DNA of 11,855 nucleotides from assembly GCA_944372745.1 (NCBI GenBank), contig CALWAB010000023.1, forward strand, positions 1 to 11,855, in the 5' to 3' direction. The stretch comes from an uncultured Clostridia bacterium (GTDB lineage Bacteria; Bacillota; Clostridia; Christensenellales; UBA1242). Shown here piece by piece: positions 6,796-11,855 of the stretch. The notes below the pieces were generated by a model. The model did not search any database, was not told the origin of the DNA, and saw only the letters and a list, made by a program, of their open reading frames with translations. A program made the position numbers and the translations under genes. Positions within the stretch are counted from its first letter, which is position 1. Each line of letters opens with the position of its first letter.

Positions 6796-7953
6796 ATGCA
6801 GAATAACAAATTTGTGGTGCTTGACATAGGTTCAGGGAAACTGCGACTTGCAGAGCTCGAATTTGATGAAGGCAATCTTGAATTGGAAGGTTATTCAGAG
6901 GTGGAATATGCAGGGTTCACCGATGGAGCATTCATTGAAGACGACCTATTAGACGCTTGTAAAAAGCTCTTTAATGAAGTAGAGAGTGAAGAAATTTCTT
7001 GCGTTTATGTAGGTGTGCCTAGCGAATTTTGTGGGCAAGTTGTAGAAGAAAAAACTTGCACTTTTGATAGCCCCGTTGATGTAAATGGCAGTACAAGACT
7101 AGAGTTTTTGAGGTATGCTGAAAGCGATGAACAGACTTCAAAAATAACTGATGGCATAGTCATTGATGTTAATGTTTTAAGTTTGACTCCACACGAAGTC
7201 AATGGCGAAGACAATGGGGCAATAAATGTCACTGGACGCGTTTCTTATATTTATGCAGATAGACAATTCTTAGACAAGGTATCTAAGACGCTTGAAAGTC
7301 TTGGATATACAAATCTAGAATTTTCAAGTAGCATAAATGCACAAAGTCAACAAATGACTACACCTGAAATGCGTGAGATAGGTACAATTTTGATTGATGT
7401 TGGATATCTATCTACAAGTGTCGCTGTCATCAAAGGTGATGGCATTGAAAGTTTACGCTCATTTTCATTGGGCGGAGCACATATTTCAGCAGAATTGTCT
7501 GAGAATTTGAAATTGCCTTTTAAGGTAGCAGACAAATTGAAGCGTAAAGTGCTATTAACTGTTGACCCATCAGAAGTTGACTACTATGTAGTGGCAGTTG
7601 ACGGGCAAGAATATGAAATAGAAGCAAGCAAGGTCAATAAAGTTGTCAAAGCAAAGATTGAACACATTGCGGTAATGGTGTCTAAATGTATAAGCGAAGA
7701 AGAGTACGCTTATCAATTTATCGTCACAGGCGGTGCATTAAATGACATTAAGGGTGCGTTAGATGTGCTTTCTAGTAAATTAGGCGTAGTTGTCAAAGAC
7801 GAAAAGTTAGAGTATTTTGACCTTGACAAACCTGGACAATCGGCTATAATTAGTTTGATTAAACAAGCGAGCCAGAGGATTCGCAGTTCTCAGAGCGAAC
7901 TTTCGTTGTGGAAGAAAATTTGGGAAAAAATAAAAAGTTGGTTTGACTTTTAA
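6796..7953 (+). CDS. ftsA: Divergent cell division protein FtsA
   Basis: FtsA is the actin-like protein that tethers FtsZ to the inner face of the membrane. At 385 aa this copy is shorter than the usual ~420. Visible parts are the phosphate-1 loop (VVLDIGSGKLRLAELEF, residues 7-23), a phosphate-2-like strand (ILIDVGYLSTSVAVI, residues 198-212), an SLGGAHISAEL segment (glycines 226-227), an adenosine-type motif (IVTGGALND, glycines 312-313) and a C-terminal amphipathic helix rich in Trp (WKKIWEKIKSWFDF, 372-385) matching the membrane-targeting helix. The usual DIGGGTT phosphate-2 signature reads DVGYLST here, so ATP binding may be altered. A PilM- or MreB-like actin is the alternative, but the C-terminal helix and ftsZ 23 bases downstream favour FtsA. 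The start is the ATG with AAGGGAG upstream; an in-frame GTG at 6766 lacks one. Confidence 0.8.
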   Translation: MQNNKFVVLDIGSGKLRLAELEFDEGNLELEGYSEVEYAGFTDGAFIEDDLLDACKKLFNEVESEEISCVYVGVPSEFCGQVVEEKTCTFDSPVDVNGSTRLEFLRYAESDEQTSKITDGIVIDVNVLSLTPHEVNGEDNGAINVTGRVSYIYADRQFLDKVSKTLESLGYTNLEFSSSINAQSQQMTTPEMREIGTILIDVGYLSTSVAVIKGDGIESLRSFSLGGAHISAELSENLKLPFKVADKLKRKVLLTVDPSEVDYYVVAVDGQEYEIEASKVNKVVKAKIEHIAVMVSKCISEEEYAYQFIVTGGALNDIKGALDVLSSKLGVVVKDEKLEYFDLDKPGQSAIISLIKQASQRIRSSQSELSLWKKIWEKIKSWFDF

Positions 7954-7976
7954 TCTAAAAAATGGGGTATGTGAAT

Positions 7977-9293
7977 ATGTTTGAAAATTATAATAACAAT
8001 AATAACAATGGTTATGGCACTAACAATAATTATGGTTCGAGTGCATTATTTGGAAATAGCAATAGTTATACAACTACAGAAACAATGCAAAGACCACAAC
8101 AAGACAATTCTTTCAATTTCGCAGGTGATACTGTCAACACTTCTACGATTGAAATGGAACACACAGACGACAACGGGGTTAGCCAAGTAGTAAGGATTAA
8201 AGTTTTCGGTGTTGGTGGTGCTGGTAATAATGCTGTCAATAGAATGGTAGCAGAAGATACAGGCATTGCAGACTTTGTAGCAGTAAATACAGATAAACAA
8301 CAACTTTTGGTGTCAAACGCACCAAAGCGTCTACAAATTGGAGAAAAACTTACAAAAGGTTGGGGTGCAGGTGCTGCTCCTGACATTGGACAAAAAGCTG
8401 CAGAAGAAAGCAAGACAATTTTACAAGAAATGCTTCAAGATGCAGACCTTGTATTCGTCACAGCTGGTATGGGTGGTTGTACAGGTACTGGTGCTGCTCC
8501 TATCATCGCATCTATCGCAAAGGAAATGGGACTTTTGACAGTCGCTGTAGTCACAAAGCCATTTATGTTTGAAGGTAGAAAGCGTATGGAGAATGCGGAA
8601 AGGGGTCTTGACGCACTCAAGAAATTCGTTGATACATTGATTATTATACCTAATGACAAATTGTATAAAATTTTGCCTAATAAGACTCCTATGATGGAAG
8701 CATTTGCTTACGCTGATGAAGTACTTAGACAAGGTATTCAAGGTATAAGTGATTTGATTGCTAAACCAGGTCTTATTAACCTTGACTTTGCTGATATTCG
8801 CACAACAATGAAGAATAAAGGCATTGCACATATGGGTATTGGACACGGCAAAGGTGAGAACAAAACTATAGAAGCAGTTCGCCAAGCAGTATCTAGTCCA
8901 TTGCTTGAGACAACTATAGAAGGGGCTACTGATATTATTCTTAATGTCAAGGGTGGTGCTGATTTGTCACTTGCTGAAGTTTATGAAGCAGCAGAACTTG
9001 TTAGGGAAGTTGTTGACCCTAACTGTAATATCATCTTCGGTGCTGGTATTGACGAAGGTATGAATGATGAAGTGGAAATTACTATTATAGCTACTGGATT
9101 TAATAGTAATGTGATTAATGAAAGAGAAGAAAAACCACAACCTCAACCACAAGGTTTGGGTGCACAATTTGGTAGATTTAATCAAATGAATCAACCACAG
9201 CCACAACAACCACAAGGACAACAAAGTGGTATGTCAAGAATTGATGTGGACGACAATGATATTCCACCATTCTTGAGAAGAATTAGAAAATAG
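7977..9293 (+). CDS. ftsZ: Cell division GTPase FtsZ with an Asn-rich N-terminal extension
   Basis: FtsZ is the tubulin homologue that polymerises into the division ring. With the start at 7977 it is 438 aa. The GTPase domain begins at residue 74 (IKVFGVGGAGNNAVNRMV). The tubulin signature is GMGGCTGTGAAP with Cys168 where Gly is usual. The T7 loop NLDFADIR (268-275) keeps the catalytic aspartates. A Gln/Pro-rich linker ends in the conserved tail DIPPFLRRIRK, which binds FtsA and other partners. Residues 1-73 are unusual: Asn-, Gly- and Ser-rich, where most FtsZ proteins have only ~10-15 residues. The start is a judgement: ATG at 7962 has no ribosome binding site, while ATG at 7977 has GGGG nine bases upstream. 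The gene lies 23 bases after ftsA and ends in a strong terminator, so it closes the operon. Confidence 0.95.
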   Translation: MFENYNNNNNNGYGTNNNYGSSALFGNSNSYTTTETMQRPQQDNSFNFAGDTVNTSTIEMEHTDDNGVSQVVRIKVFGVGGAGNNAVNRMVAEDTGIADFVAVNTDKQQLLVSNAPKRLQIGEKLTKGWGAGAAPDIGQKAAEESKTILQEMLQDADLVFVTAGMGGCTGTGAAPIIASIAKEMGLLTVAVVTKPFMFEGRKRMENAERGLDALKKFVDTLIIIPNDKLYKILPNKTPMMEAFAYADEVLRQGIQGISDLIAKPGLINLDFADIRTTMKNKGIAHMGIGHGKGENKTIEAVRQAVSSPLLETTIEGATDIILNVKGGADLSLAEVYEAAELVREVVDPNCNIIFGAGIDEGMNDEVEITIIATGFNSNVINEREEKPQPQPQGLGAQFGRFNQMNQPQPQQPQGQQSGMSRIDVDDNDIPPFLRRIRK

Positions 9294-9326
9294 TATTATA
9301 CTTGTTATGCAGGGGACAAGTTAAAG

Positions 9327-9358
9327 AAAAGCAGTGTACAGTAAGTACACTGCTTTTT
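9327..9358 (+). terminator. Intrinsic terminator of the ftsA-ftsZ operon
   Basis: A perfect 13-bp stem (9327-9339 with 9345-9357) with a 5-base loop ends in five Ts (9354-9358), 33 bases after the ftsZ stop. It separates the division genes from the next unit. Confidence 0.9.
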
Positions 9359-9453
9359 AGTTAAAATGGGCACTTTGATAGGAACAAGTAAGATATGACA
9401 AGTGTAAAAGACTATGCAAATATGTGGTCACACCTTTAGTTGGAGGGAGTGTA

Positions 9454-9495
9454 ATGAAATCCACTTATACAAATCATCGATTAAAATTCCTTTGA
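9454..9495 (+). CDS. Candidate 13-codon mini-ORF with strong ribosome binding site
   Basis: ATG at 9454 is preceded by GGAGGG (9442-9447) with a 6-base spacer. The frame reads MKSTYTNHRLKFL and ends at TGA. The peptide is basic and unrecognised. It lies upstream of the promoter assigned to the next gene, so it would have to be on a different transcript. It may be a remnant of a decayed gene or chance. Confidence 0.25.
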   Translation: MKSTYTNHRLKFL

Positions 9496-9520
9496 ATAAT
9501 ATAGAATTGTATAAAAGTTA

Positions 9521-9550
9521 TTATGAAAAAATTGTAAAGTGTGATATAAT
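9521..9550 (+). promoter_or_regulatory. Promoter of the two-gene unit ending in the RnfC-like gene
   Basis: A perfect TATAAT at 9545-9550 is preceded by TGA, giving an extended -10. A weak -35 (TTATGA, 9521-9526) is 18 bases upstream. Transcription would start near 9557, just before the ribosome binding site AGGTG at 9560-9564. Confidence 0.55.
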
Positions 9551-9559
9551 AGTTACTAT

Positions 9560-9564
9560 AGGTG
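9560..9564 (+). promoter_or_regulatory. Ribosome binding site deciding the start at 9570
   Basis: AGGTG is five bases before the ATG at 9570. The in-frame ATG at 9414 lacks such a site and lies upstream of the promoter, so the shorter protein is preferred. Confidence 0.55.
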
Positions 9565-9569
9565 AAAAT

Positions 9570-10283
9570 ATGACAAATTTTGAAGTATACATAAGAGAAT
9601 TTGATGATAAATTATATGAACTTAAATTAGATGAGGTTCAGGATATAGCAAGTAAATTTTTTAAAGAATTAGTACATCATATCCATTGTGATGGGTTAAA
9701 ATTGGAAATTATTGAAGACGAAGAAAGTTATCTATATAAAATGAAAGACAACACAATTTGTATTAATTTTAATATTATAAAGCATTTTCAAAAATTTGCA
9801 CATTTATTTTTGTTAGACACTATGTTTATAGTAGCACGAACATTGATGCAAAGAAATTTTAAAAATACATTGAAAGAAAGAGATGACAATCAAGGTCAAT
9901 TCTTTGTAGTCGAAGATAATAGTGAATTGCCATTAAATTATGCAGATTTATTCCGTTTAGATAATGTTATGTTGCTTTATTGCAATTTTGAAAAAGACAA
10001 AGAGAGTTTTCATAGCGTCAGTATGTTTGATAGGCGTGCTTTTGCTTATGCTTGTATGGAAAACTATATTAAGTTAGTTGATTATAAAGAAGGACAAGAT
10101 TATTTAAATTATCTTAAAGAAGATTTTACTCTATGTGCCGAAGATGCAAAACCTGAAACGCCGTTGCAGTTGGAAGACAACATTGTAGCAAAATTTAAGA
10201 GTGAAAATCAATTAGGTTTCTTTGAAGAAATGGAATTAAGAGAAAAAATTTATAAACAAATTGAAAATGTTTTGGGAGAATAA
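9570..10283 (+). CDS. Unrecognised 237-aa protein paired with the RnfC-like gene
   Basis: I do not recognise the family with confidence. The protein (237 aa from the ATG at 9570; an in-frame start at 9414 would give 289) appears cytosolic: no signal peptide, and its most hydrophobic stretch (residues ~75-93) looks like a buried helix rather than a membrane span. The layout loosely recalls zinc peptidases that carry HExRHxxQ followed by a distal acidic ligand: residues 82-94 read LDTMFIVARTLMQ, keeping Arg and Gln but with Ile, Val and Thr at the metal-ligand positions, and MFDRRAFAYA follows at 152-161. If real, it is an inactive relative; this is speculative. The C-terminal ~40 residues are charged and helical. 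Only one base separates its stop from the next ATG, so the two proteins are probably translationally coupled and functionally linked. Confidence 0.65.
   Translation: MTNFEVYIREFDDKLYELKLDEVQDIASKFFKELVHHIHCDGLKLEIIEDEESYLYKMKDNTICINFNIIKHFQKFAHLFLLDTMFIVARTLMQRNFKNTLKERDDNQGQFFVVEDNSELPLNYADLFRLDNVMLLYCNFEKDKESFHSVSMFDRRAFAYACMENYIKLVDYKEGQDYLNYLKEDFTLCAEDAKPETPLQLEDNIVAKFKSENQLGFFEEMELREKIYKQIENVLGE
10274..10278 (+). promoter_or_regulatory. Ribosome binding site deciding the RnfC-like start
   Basis: GGGAG lies six bases before the ATG at 10285, inside the last codons of the preceding gene. The in-frame TTG at 10261 has no such support, so translation should begin at 10285. Confidence 0.75.
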
Positions 10284-10284
10284 T

Positions 10285-11850
10285 ATGGATAAGATAACAA
10301 AGATGCAAGATTATGATATTCACATTATGCCTGCACCGAGCCTAGCTATTGTACCTTTGAAAGTCATAGATTCTAGTCCCGCTATACCTGTAGTAAAATT
10401 AAAACAAATAGTGAGAAAAGGTGAGCGAATAGCTAAGGCAAGCAATGAAAATGAAGTGGATGTCTTTTCGCCAATCTATGGTAGAGTAGTGGGATTTGAT
10501 ATGTATCCATTGTCAAATAGAGAAAATACTTACTGTGTGTTTATAGAGAATCTTGACAATGAAAAAAAGGAAACCAATGACGCAATTTTGCAGGCTAAAA
10601 TTGATGCTATGAAATCAAGTCTTAAATCTAATGGAAGCAATAGATATGATTTTGATGCTAAAAAATTTAGCGAAAGCAATACAAATGTAAATGACGGGAA
10701 ATTGCAAGATAAGCATCAAAATCAGCAAGAAAATAGCATAAATACACAAGAAAGTGATGAATTTTTGCAAAACGGTTCTAAAGTAGATAAAAGCACAGAA
10801 TTAAATACAATGCTAAATAGTACAAACTCTGTTATTGATTTTGATTATAAAGACATAGAAAAAGAGAAAGATAAGTACACAAATATTGAAGTAGAAAATT
10901 ATGACGATAGAGAAGATATTGTTAGTTTAGAAAAAGAGATAAAGTTTAAACAATATGATAAAAATGATGACATTTTAGCATATTTTGATAAATGTGGCAT
11001 TATCTCTCAAAATGGTAAGAAATTGAGCCAAGAATTGAAAGATGATAAAGTTATTATAGTGCCTTGCTTTGATACAGTTGATTATGCCTATGAAAATAGC
11101 GTTTTACTTAATAAACATTTTGAGCAAATTTTGACAGCAGTTAAAATAATCAGCGAACAATTAAATAGACAAGTCATATTTTTACATAATAAGGGCGAAG
11201 AAATACCTGAGATAGATAATTTGTGGCAAGGAATAAAGCAAAGCGAAGTGTCAAAATTGCAAATAAAATCTATTGAACCTCAAAGTATATTAAAGAAACA
11301 CTTTAAGATTGTGGATATTACAAAGCCCAATTTAGACTTTGGGGCATTAAATAATCATTTTCTCGTTTTGGCACCAACCACTTTATATACAGCCTACAAA
11401 GCACTTTGTGAAGGCACACCACAGACAACAACTTATGTCACTATTGGGGGTATGGGTTTACAAAAGGGTGGCGTATATGAGATAGCCAGTGGATGTACTT
11501 TAGAACATATACAAAATGTACTTGGCGGAACGCATAGTGAACAAGATATAGAAGATGAAAAAACTGATGCCTTAGATGCAGTAAGCGAATTTTTTGAAGC
11601 AAAAGACGCATATAAAGCAGAAAAAGATGAAAATAAGAAAAAAGAACTAAAAATAGTTATGAAACAAAAGAAAAAGATTGCCGATAAAATGGTAATCAAT
11701 TATGTAAAGACAGTAAAAAAGAAGATAAATTCTTGTCTTGGTCAAATAGTATTTGATGACATAGACTATGGCGAAACGCACGGAAATTTTCAAGCAGTTT
11801 TAGAGTTAAAAAATAGGAGAGTATATTATCTCTCAGTAAAACAATGTTAA
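10285..11850 (+). CDS. Divergent RnfC-like protein lacking the iron-sulfur domain
   Basis: RnfC is the peripheral subunit of the Rnf ferredoxin:NAD+ complex. This 521-aa protein shares its architecture in order. A barrel-sandwich N-terminal domain (about 15-75) has MPAPSLAIVPL, an IPVVKLKQIVRKGERIAKA stretch and SPIYGRVVGF. From ~230 a Rossmann-like part has IIVPCFDTVDYAYENS where RnfC has its NGxECEP loop, and an SLBB-like region (~360-410) has APTTLYTAYKALCEGTP and YVTIGGMG. Differences are large: the GGAGFPT flavin-site motif reads SQNGKKLS, there is no CxxCxxC ferredoxin cluster, residues ~95-228 are a low-complexity Asn/Gln/Lys/Asp-rich insert, and the last ~90 residues are a charged helical domain I do not recognise. 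Catalytic electron transfer through its own clusters is therefore unlikely; a structural or regulatory role is inferred. No other rnf gene is in the window, which ends five bases after the stop. Confidence 0.65.
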   Translation: MDKITKMQDYDIHIMPAPSLAIVPLKVIDSSPAIPVVKLKQIVRKGERIAKASNENEVDVFSPIYGRVVGFDMYPLSNRENTYCVFIENLDNEKKETNDAILQAKIDAMKSSLKSNGSNRYDFDAKKFSESNTNVNDGKLQDKHQNQQENSINTQESDEFLQNGSKVDKSTELNTMLNSTNSVIDFDYKDIEKEKDKYTNIEVENYDDREDIVSLEKEIKFKQYDKNDDILAYFDKCGIISQNGKKLSQELKDDKVIIVPCFDTVDYAYENSVLLNKHFEQILTAVKIISEQLNRQVIFLHNKGEEIPEIDNLWQGIKQSEVSKLQIKSIEPQSILKKHFKIVDITKPNLDFGALNNHFLVLAPTTLYTAYKALCEGTPQTTTYVTIGGMGLQKGGVYEIASGCTLEHIQNVLGGTHSEQDIEDEKTDALDAVSEFFEAKDAYKAEKDENKKKELKIVMKQKKKIADKMVINYVKTVKKKINSCLGQIVFDDIDYGETHGNFQAVLELKNRRVYYLSVKQC

Positions 11851-11855
11851 TTTTG

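Noticed and set aside
7962..7976. Upstream ATG giving five more residues on FtsZ
   Set aside because: No Shine-Dalgarno sequence lies before 7962, whereas GGGG precedes the ATG at 7977 at a reasonable distance.
8046..8885. Several open frames on the minus strand and in other + frames within ftsZ
   Set aside because: ftsZ is unambiguous; these frames have no start signals and give Cys- or Ser-rich sequences typical of antisense readings.
9414..9569. N-terminal extension of 52 residues for the unknown protein
   Set aside because: No ribosome binding site at 9414, a perfect TATAAT with TGA just upstream of 9570, and AGGTG before the ATG at 9570 favour the shorter protein. The longer form is not excluded.

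Overview
The window is AT-rich DNA with Lys/Asn-rich proteins. TGA is used as a normal stop (for example at 1449-1451) and Trp is coded by TGG, so the genetic code is the standard bacterial one. Strong AGGAG/GGGAG-type ribosome binding sites, short U-tract terminators, ftsA next to ftsZ, and a surface protein with a signal peptide and one membrane anchor all point to a low-GC Gram-positive-type bacterium, probably an uncultured Clostridia/Firmicutes lineage. No tRNA, rRNA, insertion sequence, CRISPR array or phage gene was seen, so this looks like chromosomal DNA.

Left third (1-4900). A double-GNAT acyltransferase-like gene (330-1451, +) converges on a very large surface protein gene (1640-4750, -). 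Each gene has its own intrinsic terminator between them. The surface protein has a signal peptide, four tandem ~200-residue beta-rich modules resembling carbohydrate-binding jelly rolls, one transmembrane helix and a cytoplasmic coiled-coil tail. A good promoter (4818-4846, -) lies in the divergent gap.

Middle (4940-6795). Two consecutive genes each encode half of a TauE/SafE-type anion exporter. The first half carries an unrecognised basic ~110-residue N-terminal domain. They are followed by a ~650-nt stretch with no normal gene. It holds a candidate promoter, two very short ORFs with good Shine-Dalgarno sites, an intrinsic terminator and two adjacent DNA palindromes. It may encode a small RNA or a regulatory leader.

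Right half (6796-11850). A divergent ftsA and an ftsZ form a division operon ending in a strong terminator. FtsA keeps its membrane-targeting C-terminal helix, but its nucleotide-binding loops are altered. FtsZ has an unusual 73-residue Asn-rich N-terminal extension and a Gly-to-Cys change in the tubulin signature motif. Next comes a two-gene unit with its own promoter: an unrecognised 237-aa protein, then a protein resembling RnfC that has lost the iron-sulfur cysteines and gained a long low-complexity insert. The genes are separated by one base, which suggests the two proteins act together. All identifications come from reading the sequence alone; no database search was possible.
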